A stretch of DNA of 12,583 nt from JAFNAG01 sp964353465 (GTDB lineage Bacteria > Acidobacteriota > UBA6911), in assembly GCA_964353465.1 (NCBI GenBank), contig CAYGWQ010000149.1, forward strand, positions 1 to 12,583. The letters are read 5' to 3'. The notes beneath the pieces were generated by a model. It saw only the letters and a program-made list of their open reading frames with translations. It searched no databases and was not told where the DNA came from. The translations under genes and the position numbers were made by a program. Positions 6,570-12,583 of this stretch are shown here, piece after piece. The first letter of the stretch is position 1. Every line of letters begins with the position of its first letter.

Positions 6570-9035
6570 CTATTTCGTCAGCCCCAGAGCCTCTCTGAGA
6601 GCCTGTTTCCATGAGTCCGAGGCGATGAACAGCTCGTCCGGAAACTTGCGATACCGCAGCATTTCCTTGTAAATGGCATCGCTTCGATAGAGGTTCAACC
6701 CGAATCCTGCCAGATATTGAAGGCGCAGGTCCCGATCGCGGTTCAAAGGCGTATCCTTCAGCCAGGGTCTCAAGTCCCGTGCCTGTCCCGCATAGGTTGC
6801 CAGCAGTTCCTCCATGGACCTGAAGCCCGCATCCGAGAGGGATGCCGCCACGGGAGAGTGATCATTTCGGCTCAGCCGCTGCTGAATCTCGTTGATATCG
6901 ATCGGCGCGGCCTCGGCCTGCCCCAAGAGGACGGTGTCATAGCCCATGCCGTTGTTAACATTGCCCCACACCGTACCGCCGGGGAAGATATCGAAGAAGG
7001 TAGCGAGCTCACTCTTCACCACCGTCTCGTCGCTCTCATAGAGCGGCACCCATTGACTGACCAGTCCGCCCGGATTCAAGTGCTTTTTGACCAAGTCAAA
7101 ATACTCCCTGGTGTAGAGGGTGGCAGCGCCCTTGACCCACGGGTGGATCGGATCGGACGTGATAATGTCGAATTTCTCCCGGGTCGTAAGGATGTAGTGC
7201 CGGGCATCATCGTAGACCACCTGGACGCGAGGATCGCTCAGCACGCGGTGATTCTGCTCGAGGAAATAACGGGATACGACCTGAGGTATCAGGGGTTCGA
7301 TCTCGCAAATGACAATTCTTTCAATGTCCGGATAGGGCACGAAGGAGCCGGCGGTGACGCCCGCTCCAAATCCCACGATGAGCACGGAACGAGGCTTGCG
7401 ATGGAGCACCGCCGGAATGTTTCCGAGCATCAGCTGCAGCCTCATGTCCTGCTGTTCGGTCGATGCTTCCACCTTGCCGCTGACGTGGAAGTTCCTCACT
7501 CCATTGGCCAGCTGTGAGACGGCGATCGAAGCGTTCATCCCCTCGCCCACATAAAGGAAATCCGGCATGGATGTGTAGGTCGGGAAAAAGCGGCCGTATC
7601 CGATCACGCCATCTGGAATCCGCGCCACACTCAGGATCAGGAGAGCTGCGAGCGCCGTCAAAATGGCGACCGCGAGTGTGCCGACACTTTTGGGCTCGGT
7701 GAGTCCGTTTTTTCTCTCCCTGATTTCCTGCGACCGGTACGGCCAGGCGAGCATCAAGAACGCCGAGGTGGCGGACAAGGCGATCAGGAGCCGCTGAGCC
7801 TGCTGGGTGCCCATCCGGGGGATCACCAGCAGGCTGAACGCCAACGCTCCCACGATGGCGCCGACCGTATTCGCAGCGTAAACTTCGCCCACAACACGTC
7901 CCGAGTCCTGTCCCCGGTGTGTAACCGCAGCCAGCGCCAGCGGAAAGCTTGCGCCCCACAGGCAGGCCGCCGGGAGGATGGTCCAGATGCAGCGGATCAG
8001 GTCGATCTGGAATGTGTACCAGGAGCTCGTGGACAGCGACGGATTGATCGGCCAATAGGGGAGGGAGCGGGTAAGCATAAATGCTGTCCAGGCAAGTGCC
8101 GCAGCCGCAATCATCTGGCTCCAGCCCAGTGCGACGCGCGGCTGCACTTTTCCCCTTGCCAGGAGCGACCCGGCGCTGCTGCCGATTCCCAAACCGGTCA
8201 GAAACACGGCCAAAATCAGGGAAAATGTATAGACCGTCGCGCCCAGCATCAACGACAACATGCGTGTCCATATCACTTCGGCGCCCAAGGCGCATAATCC
8301 CGAGAGAGCAATGGTCGTGTATACCAGCCATGCGTCCGGCGATCGGACGGCAGCGTGTTTTTTCCCGGCCTCCGTCGGGGGCTCATATAGCGTCCTCCGG
8401 GACAAGAAAAATGCGATCCCGGCCACGGCCAGGTTGATGCCGACGGCGACGTAGGTTGCCGTCGCCATGTTGAAGACCCTCAACAGATAAAACCCTGCCA
8501 GCAGACAGCCGAATACGGCTCCGACGATATTGCCGCAATAGAAAAAGCCCAACCAGGAAACCCCTCTGGGTGTCGCCTCAATCCACCGTGCGATTGCAGG
8601 CAGGGTAGCTCCCATCAACACCGTGGGCGGGAGCAGACACAAACCACACACTATCCCGCGAATCAGGATGCCGAGAAACCCGTGTCCCCCGACCGCTGTG
8701 TATAAGCCGCCGACCAGCGGCATGCCGGACAAGACTAGGATGCCAATAATCCCAATGCCAAGTTCCAGAAGGGAGTAGATGCGCAGAGGGTGCTGCCGAG
8801 CCGAAATGTAGCGCGGCAAGGCGATGCTGCCCAAGCACATCCCGCCCATAAAGGTTGCCAACAAGACAGCCAGCGATACGGCGGAAGAGCCGATAATCAG
8901 CTGAAGCAATTGGAACCAGACGATTTCATAAGTGAGCGCAGCACATCCGCTCCCCACGAACAGGAGCATGAGCACCGGCAGCAACCGGAGTGATGCAGCG
9001 GGAACCGCTGGTTGGTTTTGGTTTGTGTCATTCAT
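6570..9035 (-). CDS. Fused MFS transporter / spermidine-synthase-like membrane protein
   Basis: This 821-residue protein has an N-terminal membrane region (about residues 17-475, roughly a dozen hydrophobic segments) fused to a cytoplasmic Rossmann-fold methyltransferase-like domain of the spermidine synthase family (about 490-700). The latter shows the nucleotide-binding loop VGFGAGVTAG (554-563), an acidic strand end EIEP (578-581), YDDARHY (608-614) and SDPIHPWVKGAATLYT (627-642), matching the DDGRxY and DxxDPxGPAxxL(Y/F)T blocks of spermidine synthases with changes in the substrate loop. The membrane part is internally duplicated: CAALTYEIVW...LGS (31-70) and CALGAEVIWTR...IGSS (248-287) repeat one pattern. 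Substrate and activity are unknown; the name reflects fold only, and no speD or other polyamine gene is adjacent. The frame stays open to 9278, but the ATG at 9035 is preferred because the protein from there starts directly with a normal membrane N-terminus and a GGGAG lies 12 bases upstream. Confidence 0.87.
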   Translation of the reverse strand: MNDTNQNQPAVPAASLRLLPVLMLLFVGSGCAALTYEIVWFQLLQLIIGSSAVSLAVLLATFMGGMCLGSIALPRYISARQHPLRIYSLLELGIGIIGILVLSGMPLVGGLYTAVGGHGFLGILIRGIVCGLCLLPPTVLMGATLPAIARWIEATPRGVSWLGFFYCGNIVGAVFGCLLAGFYLLRVFNMATATYVAVGINLAVAGIAFFLSRRTLYEPPTEAGKKHAAVRSPDAWLVYTTIALSGLCALGAEVIWTRMLSLMLGATVYTFSLILAVFLTGLGIGSSAGSLLARGKVQPRVALGWSQMIAAAALAWTAFMLTRSLPYWPINPSLSTSSWYTFQIDLIRCIWTILPAACLWGASFPLALAAVTHRGQDSGRVVGEVYAANTVGAIVGALAFSLLVIPRMGTQQAQRLLIALSATSAFLMLAWPYRSQEIRERKNGLTEPKSVGTLAVAILTALAALLILSVARIPDGVIGYGRFFPTYTSMPDFLYVGEGMNASIAVSQLANGVRNFHVSGKVEASTEQQDMRLQLMLGNIPAVLHRKPRSVLIVGFGAGVTAGSFVPYPDIERIVICEIEPLIPQVVSRYFLEQNHRVLSDPRVQVVYDDARHYILTTREKFDIITSDPIHPWVKGAATLYTREYFDLVKKHLNPGGLVSQWVPLYESDETVVKSELATFFDIFPGGTVWGNVNNGMGYDTVLLGQAEAAPIDINEIQQRLSRNDHSPVAASLSDAGFRSMEELLATYAGQARDLRPWLKDTPLNRDRDLRLQYLAGFGLNLYRSDAIYKEMLRYRKFPDELFIASDSWKQALREALGLTK

Positions 9036-9250
9036 AGAAATCCGTAACTCCCAAGCGTGTGCGCTGCATGGCGGAGAGCAATTGGGGCCGTCGGATGCCT
9101 TGGATGCCTGTCGCCCAATGCAACCACGGCCAATATACCTTACTATCGGCGAGGTTTGCCTAACGTTTTTTGGCAGTGATTTCACCGGTAAATGGGTGGT
9201 GCAAGCCCACCATTCGGATTCGTGCACCTGCCCGCTGCCATCACTCCTTA

Positions 9251-9279
9251 TTGCCTTTTCGAGCGGAGCGCGATACAAA
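9251..9279 (+). promoter_or_regulatory. Weak candidate promoter of the S9 peptidase gene
   Basis: TTGCCT (9251-9256) and TACAAA (9274-9279) are separated by 17 bases, each matching four of six sigma70 consensus positions. A start near 9286 would leave a short leader with a strong ribosome site. The rest of the 275-bp divergent gap 9036-9310 should also hold the promoter of the leftward membrane-protein gene, but no convincing hexamer pair was found for it. Confidence 0.35.
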
Positions 9280-9298
9280 TGCTCGTCAATTTGCCAGC

Positions 9299-9303
9299 GG
9301 AGG
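9299..9303 (+). promoter_or_regulatory. Ribosome binding site fixing the S9 peptidase start
   Basis: GGAGG is followed after 7 bases by the ATG at 9311. It decides the start against the longer open frame from 9170, because the protein from 9311 begins exactly with a secretion signal peptide. Confidence 0.8.
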
Positions 9304-9310
9304 ATATTCT

Positions 9311-11374
9311 ATGCGCAGATGTCATTGCCTGAAGCTCATTGTGGGGCTCAGTATCGGCCTGTTCCTGTATGGCAGCCTGGGAATGGCCCAGACGCCCAAG
9401 CGGTCCATCACTTTAGCCGACGTGGCCAGGCTGAGAAGCGTCGGCGACCCTCAGGTCTCACCGGATGGCAAGTGGGTGGCCTACACGGTTGGCACGGTGG
9501 ACGTGGAGAAGGACCGCCGCGATACTGATTTGTGGATGGTCAATTGGGACGGCGACCAGCAGGTTCGTCTTACCGCGACCGCCGATACGGGGGAAAGCGC
9601 GCCTCGGTGGAGCCCTGACGGCAAATACCTCTCCTTTCTTGCCACACGCGGAGACGAGGAAGAGAAGAAAAGAGGAGCGCAGGTCTGGCTGCTGAACCGC
9701 CTGGGCGGCGAGGCGCAGAAACTGACCGACATCAAGGGAGGGGTCTCCGACTACGCCTGGTCACCCGACGGCAAACGCCTCGTACTGGTCCTCAACGATC
9801 CTGATCCCTCTGCCGAGCCGGAGAAGATGGAGGGGTGGAAGCGCAAAACCAGGCCGCCCATTGTCATTGACCGCTACCGTTTCAAGCAGGACGGACAGGG
9901 CTACCTGGGCTCGCTGCGCAGGCACCTGTCGCTGTTCGATGTCGAGACGCGCAAAACGGAAGTCCTTACCTCCGGCCAGTTCGACGAGGGAGCGCCGGCG
10001 TGGTCGCCCGACGGAAGATGGATCGCCTTCGTCAGCAACCGCTCTCCCGAGCCGGATCGCAATAACGATACCAATATCTATGTGGTCGAAGCCAAGACCG
10101 GCGCCGAGCCACGCCAGTTGACGACGTTCGCTGGACCGGATGGTGGGCGCCCGTCGTGGAGTCCAGATAGCCAGCATATTGCCTATGTACAGGGTGATGA
10201 AACCCGTTTTTCCGCATACCAGTTGAATAAGCTGGCGGTGATTCCGCTTGCCGGCGGTCCGCCACGCCTGCTGACGACTTCCCTCGACCGGGGCGTTTCG
10301 GGCCCGTTCATTTGGACTGCAGATGGCCAGCATCTGCTTTTCATTATTGCCGACGATCGTATCACCTGCATCGCGCGGACTCTCGCAGCAGGAGGAGCGG
10401 TAGATATCCTGACGACCGGCCGGCGCACCGTATCCAGCGTTTCGCGGCGCGATGACGGGACATTTGCACTGCTTTCCGGTACGGCAAATGAATCCGCCGA
10501 GGTGCATGCGCTCGAAAAGGGGGTGCTGCGCCGTCTCTCCCATCAGAACGATGCCTTGTTCGCCGAGCTTCAACTCGGTACAACCGAGGATTTTACTTCC
10601 AGGAGCAAAGACGGAACCGAGGTCCACGGCCTGGTGGTAAAACCGGCTTCATTCTCGACGGGCGTGAAGTACCCCATGCTTCTTCTCATTCATGGCGGGC
10701 CTAACGGGCAGGATGAGCATTCCTTCAGCTTCGATCGCCAGTTTTTTGCCGCCAACGGCTATGTGGTGATCGCGGTGAACTATCGGGGCAGTTCTGGTCG
10801 CGGATCGGCTTTCCAGAAGGCGATCTATGCCGACTGGGGCAACAAGGAAGTGATCGACCTTCTCGGTGCCGTGGACCATATGGTGGCGAGCGGAGTCGCC
10901 GATCCAGAACGTCTCGGCATCGGCGGGTGGAGCTACGGCGGCATCTCGACCGACTATACCATCGCCAGCGATCCGCGTTTCAAGGCGGCGGTGAGCGGTG
11001 CCAGCAGTGCCCTGCAGCTGTCGATGTACGGCAGCGATCAGTATATTATTCAGTACGAGCACGAGCTTGGTGTGCCATGGAAAACCAAAGACCTGTGGCT
11101 GAAGCTGTCCTACCCCTTTTTCCAGGCGGATCGCATCAAGACGCCGACGCTGTTCCTCTCAGGGGACCGCGACTTCAACGTGCCAACCATCGGCGTCGAG
11201 CAGATGTACCAGGCGCTGAAGAGCCTCGGCGTCGACGCCCAGCTCATCATCTACCCGGGCCAGTTTCACGGGATTACGATGCCGAGCTATGCTCGTGACC
11301 GCCTGGAACGATACCTGGCCTGGTTCAACAGGTACTTGAAGGCCGGCGAGGCCGCCAAGCAGAAATTGCCGTAA
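9311..11374 (+). CDS. Secreted S9 family prolyl oligopeptidase (acylaminoacyl-peptidase-like)
   Basis: This 687-residue serine peptidase is predicted to be exported and to cleave short peptides, possibly as an acylaminoacyl or dipeptidyl peptidase. A Sec signal covers residues 1-26 with likely cleavage after GMA. The N-terminal part (about 33-410) is a beta-propeller with repeated WD40/TolB-like SPDGK(W/Y/R) blades near 50, 101, 151, 232 and 284, which in this family limits access to large substrates. The C-terminal alpha/beta-hydrolase domain (about 430-675) has HGGPNGQ at 461-467, the nucleophile S541 in GGWSYGG, D621 in GDRDFNVP and H653 in GQFHG, giving a complete Ser-Asp-His triad. Length is typical. 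It is divergent from the fused MFS gene and has a strong GGAGG before its ATG. The exact peptide specificity cannot be read from the sequence. Confidence 0.92.
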   Translation: MRRCHCLKLIVGLSIGLFLYGSLGMAQTPKRSITLADVARLRSVGDPQVSPDGKWVAYTVGTVDVEKDRRDTDLWMVNWDGDQQVRLTATADTGESAPRWSPDGKYLSFLATRGDEEEKKRGAQVWLLNRLGGEAQKLTDIKGGVSDYAWSPDGKRLVLVLNDPDPSAEPEKMEGWKRKTRPPIVIDRYRFKQDGQGYLGSLRRHLSLFDVETRKTEVLTSGQFDEGAPAWSPDGRWIAFVSNRSPEPDRNNDTNIYVVEAKTGAEPRQLTTFAGPDGGRPSWSPDSQHIAYVQGDETRFSAYQLNKLAVIPLAGGPPRLLTTSLDRGVSGPFIWTADGQHLLFIIADDRITCIARTLAAGGAVDILTTGRRTVSSVSRRDDGTFALLSGTANESAEVHALEKGVLRRLSHQNDALFAELQLGTTEDFTSRSKDGTEVHGLVVKPASFSTGVKYPMLLLIHGGPNGQDEHSFSFDRQFFAANGYVVIAVNYRGSSGRGSAFQKAIYADWGNKEVIDLLGAVDHMVASGVADPERLGIGGWSYGGISTDYTIASDPRFKAAVSGASSALQLSMYGSDQYIIQYEHELGVPWKTKDLWLKLSYPFFQADRIKTPTLFLSGDRDFNVPTIGVEQMYQALKSLGVDAQLIIYPGQFHGITMPSYARDRLERYLAWFNRYLKAGEAAKQKLP

Positions 11375-11414
11375 GAAGCAGCTGATCTCGGTCATGAAAT
11401 TCTCCCATCGCTCT

Positions 11415-11468
11415 AACCCAGCCCCGAGGGGCGGCAAGATAATAGCCCCGGGCGCGAGCCCGGGGTTA
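11415..11468 (+). repeat. Family-2 hairpin repeat, outer copy 1 (forward)
   Basis: The unit contains a small hairpin GCCCC/GGGGC (11421-11432), a linker AAGATAATAG (11436-11445) and a strong hairpin CCCCGGGC-GCGA-GCCCGGGG (11446-11465) capped by a GNRA-type tetraloop. It lies 41 bases after the S9 peptidase stop and would be part of that transcript's 3' end. It lacks a T-tract, so it is not a standard terminator. Confidence 0.8.
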
Positions 11469-11486
11469 GGCACGAAATCAGCGCCA

Positions 11487-11510
11487 AGCCCCGGAGGGGA
11501 GACAGAAAAT
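11487..11510 (+). repeat. Family-2 repeat, inner partial copy (forward)
   Basis: AGCCCC-GGA-GGGG (11487-11499) followed by a purine-rich GACAGAAAAT matches the first hairpin and linker start of the full unit, but the second GCGA-capped hairpin is absent. It lies in the same orientation as the outer copy at 11415-11468. Confidence 0.6.
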
Positions 11511-11523
11511 GCTTGCGAATAAA

Positions 11524-11546
11524 GATCTTTCGCCCCTGCCGGGGCT
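11524..11546 (-). repeat. Family-2 repeat, inner partial copy (reverse)
   Basis: On the minus strand this reads AGCCCC-GGCA-GGGGC then GAAAGATC, the same first hairpin and linker start as the full unit. It faces the inner forward copy across about 14 bases, so the two halves can also pair with each other. Confidence 0.6.
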
Positions 11547-11564
11547 CGTTAAAAACAATATCCT

Positions 11565-11614
11565 ATCCGGGGGCTCGCGCCCCCGGCTATTATCTTTCTG
11601 CCCCTCCGGGGTTC
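11565..11614 (-). repeat. Family-2 hairpin repeat, outer copy 2 (reverse)
   Basis: On the minus strand this is a full unit: CCCC-GGA-GGGG (11601-11611), linker AAGATAATAG (11587-11596, identical to copy 1), then CCGGGGGC-GCGA-GCCCCCGG (11567-11586). Relative to copy 1, two stem bases are changed from CC to GG and the opposing bases from GG to CC, so the 8-bp stem is preserved. Confidence 0.8.
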
Positions 11615-11658
11615 AGCCGCACATTCTTCAACCGAGTTTCGCGACAGAAACTAATCAG
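11613..11658 (+). repeat. Family-1 repeat, 5'-truncated copy D
   Basis: From CAGCCG onward this matches the second half of the family-1 unit, including GTTTCGCGACAGAAAC (11636-11651), but the first half with the GGGCTNAAGCCC core is missing. It abuts the family-2 outer reverse copy directly, with a shared base or two at the junction. Confidence 0.65.
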
Positions 11659-11681
11659 GCTGTACCGTGGTTTTTGTCCTT

Positions 11682-11775
11682 GGGGCACGGGCTGAAGCCC
11701 GCTCCCACATGTAACATCAATCAGCCGGCATTACGGATCGGATAGAGCGGTTCGCGACAGAGCCCACCTGCCGGC
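11682..11775 (+). repeat. Dispersed ~95-bp palindromic repeat, family 1, copy C
   Basis: This copy follows the order of copy B: GGGCACGGGCTGAAGCCCGC (11684-11703), CCCACAT, AACATCAATCAGCCGGC, a GATCGGA-type block, GGTTCGCGACAGAG and terminal TGCCGGC. It ends ten bases short of the stop codon of the next gene at 11785, placing it at the 3' end of that minus-strand transcript. The A-to-G change in the core (GGGCTGAAGCCC) does not disturb the flanking self-complementary arms. Confidence 0.75.
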
Positions 11776-11784
11776 TGCCCGCGA

Positions 11785-12583
11785 TTAACGGTTCAGCGAT
11801 GCCAGAATCACGATGAGGGCGATAACGACGAGCGCGGCGATAATTGCGCCCGCGATCTTCCAGGCGCTGAACGGGCGTTCCCCCTGGACCTCGCCGGTGC
11901 GCGCATTGATCAGAATCCGGTATACCTTTTCACGGTAGCGGTATGCGCTCAGCCAGACCGGCAGCAGGATGTGTTTGAAGGTAATCTTGTCGTAGCTGGT
12001 TTTGACCGAATCGATTCGTTGGTGGTCTCCTCCGATGTCGCGGCGGATGCTCGCCCGGATGCCCTCATCCATGATCTCTCGGGCCTGGTCGAATCCCTGT
12101 GCCAGATCCAGTTGATAGCTCTCGGCCCGGAATCCGCTCAGAAACTCTTCGGCGTAGGGCATGAGTTTGGCCAGATCCCAAGGCTCCAGGCGGTCGGCAT
12201 ATTTGCGCGGCAGAGATTTGCTCGCCATTACCAGGACATCATCGAACCGGTTCCAGACGGTGCCGCTTGCGGGGCGCCATCGTGTCTTGCGCACCTGCCG
12301 CGTTCTGGTCACCGACCTGCCGTTCTCGGTGGCTGTGTAGCTCTCCGTCACCCAGTAATCGTCCCCGCGCGCTCCCCGGTAATAGCTGATCGTGTCAGAA
12401 TCGTATGTCCAGTAGGGCACGTAAACCCCGGCCAGCTTGCCCTCGGACTGCGCGTACTGCTTCAAATCCGTAGGGGCGAACCAGAGCCTGTTGATCCAGC
12501 GCCGGAAACCTTCGAACGCCTGCTTCTGCGTGATATGGAATGGAAGGAGGGCCTTGGGTTTCAGCAGGCGAGAGGCATGCGCC
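11785..12583 (-). CDS. Zinc-ribbon family membrane protein, 5' end beyond the window
   Basis: The frame is open to the window edge, so only the C-terminal 265 residues are visible. An ORF start at 12465 would be an internal TTG and is not real, because the family-conserved block LLPFHITQKQAFEGFRRWI lies upstream of it. Recognised family blocks follow in order: LAGVYVPYWTYDS, VRKTRWRPASGTVWNRFDDV, LEPWDLAKLMPY, FRAESYQLDLAQGF, HILLPVWLSAYRYREK and INARTGEVQGERPFSAWK. This is the widespread bacterial protein often mislabelled as primosomal protein N' or superfamily II helicase, usually starting with a TFIIB-like zinc ribbon, which would lie outside the window. A single C-terminal membrane helix (last 25 residues) predicts a tail-anchored or membrane-linked protein. 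No helicase motifs are present, and its biochemical function is unknown. It converges with the S9 peptidase across the repeat island. Confidence 0.85.
   Translation of the reverse strand, partial: AHASRLLKPKALLPFHITQKQAFEGFRRWINRLWFAPTDLKQYAQSEGKLAGVYVPYWTYDSDTISYYRGARGDDYWVTESYTATENGRSVTRTRQVRKTRWRPASGTVWNRFDDVLVMASKSLPRKYADRLEPWDLAKLMPYAEEFLSGFRAESYQLDLAQGFDQAREIMDEGIRASIRRDIGGDHQRIDSVKTSYDKITFKHILLPVWLSAYRYREKVYRILINARTGEVQGERPFSAWKIAGAIIAALVVIALIVILASLNR

Noticed and set aside
7321..8331. 336-codon minus-strand open frame within the fused MFS gene
   Set aside because: Same strand but a different frame from a well-supported membrane and spermidine-synthase-like protein; the composition is Arg/Pro/Gly rich and unlike a real protein.
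9036..9278. 81-residue N-terminal extension of the fused MFS protein
   Set aside because: Cys/Trp/Arg-rich and non-conserved in character; it overlaps the divergent promoter region, and the ATG at 9035 starts a typical membrane protein.
9170..9310. N-terminal extension of the S9 peptidase
   Set aside because: The 47 extra residues are not signal-like and precede a good ribosome site and signal peptide beginning at 9311.
9761..10627. 288-codon minus-strand open frame opposite the S9 peptidase
   Set aside because: Antisense to the beta-propeller and hydrolase domains, which carry intact motifs; no features of its own.
11415..11614. CRISPR array
   Set aside because: Only four units, in mixed orientation, with unequal spacers and no cas genes; they are palindromic intergenic repeats.
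11159..11745. Short open frames across the repeat island after the S9 peptidase
   Set aside because: They read through hairpin repeats (for example NPGLAPGAIILPPL) and have no coding character.

Overview
The window looks like chromosomal DNA of a GC-rich, Gram-negative soil or sediment bacterium, most likely an Acidobacteriota member or a relative. This rests on recognised protein styles: a lipid-anchored OmpA protein carrying Cys-paired Ig/PKD-like repeats, a Tat-exported GH116 glycosidase, a membrane-bound fused MFS/spermidine-synthase-like protein, an S9 prolyl-oligopeptidase and a zinc-ribbon family membrane protein. Hairpin-forming intergenic repeats also fit. The phylum is an inference; there is no rRNA or other marker gene here.

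Layout, left to right. At 79-408 (+) is a small MNT-type nucleotidyltransferase, apparently leaderless and without its usual HEPN partner. The gap 409-584 carries two hairpins. At 585-1793 (-) is an OmpA-family lipoprotein with a good sigma70-type promoter at 1947-1975. At 2003-4588 (-) is the GH116 glycosidase. The 453-bp gap 4589-5041 holds a head-to-head pair of ~95-bp repeats (family 1). At 5042-6388 (-) is an EAL c-di-GMP phosphodiesterase with a degenerate N-terminal domain. The gap 6389-6569 has palindromes that could be operators. At 6570-9035 (-) is the fused MFS/spermidine-synthase-like protein, divergent from the S9 peptidase at 9311-11374 (+). The 410-bp convergent gap 11375-11784 is a repeat island: an array of family-2 hairpin units arranged forward, forward, reverse, reverse, followed by one truncated and one full copy of family 1. 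At 11785-12583 (-) is the 3' part of a zinc-ribbon family membrane protein that runs off the window.

The genes do not form an evident operon or pathway. Most are separated by more than 170 bp and appear to be single transcription units. A shared theme is the cell envelope and export: a lipoprotein, a Tat-exported glycosidase, a secreted peptidase and two membrane proteins. No integrase, transposase, CRISPR array, tRNA or rRNA was seen.

The most interesting non-coding signal is the repeats. Family-2 copies keep an 8-bp GC stem closed by a GCGA loop even though two base pairs are swapped between copies, as expected if structure is selected. Family 1 occurs in both intergenic repeat regions, 7 kb apart.
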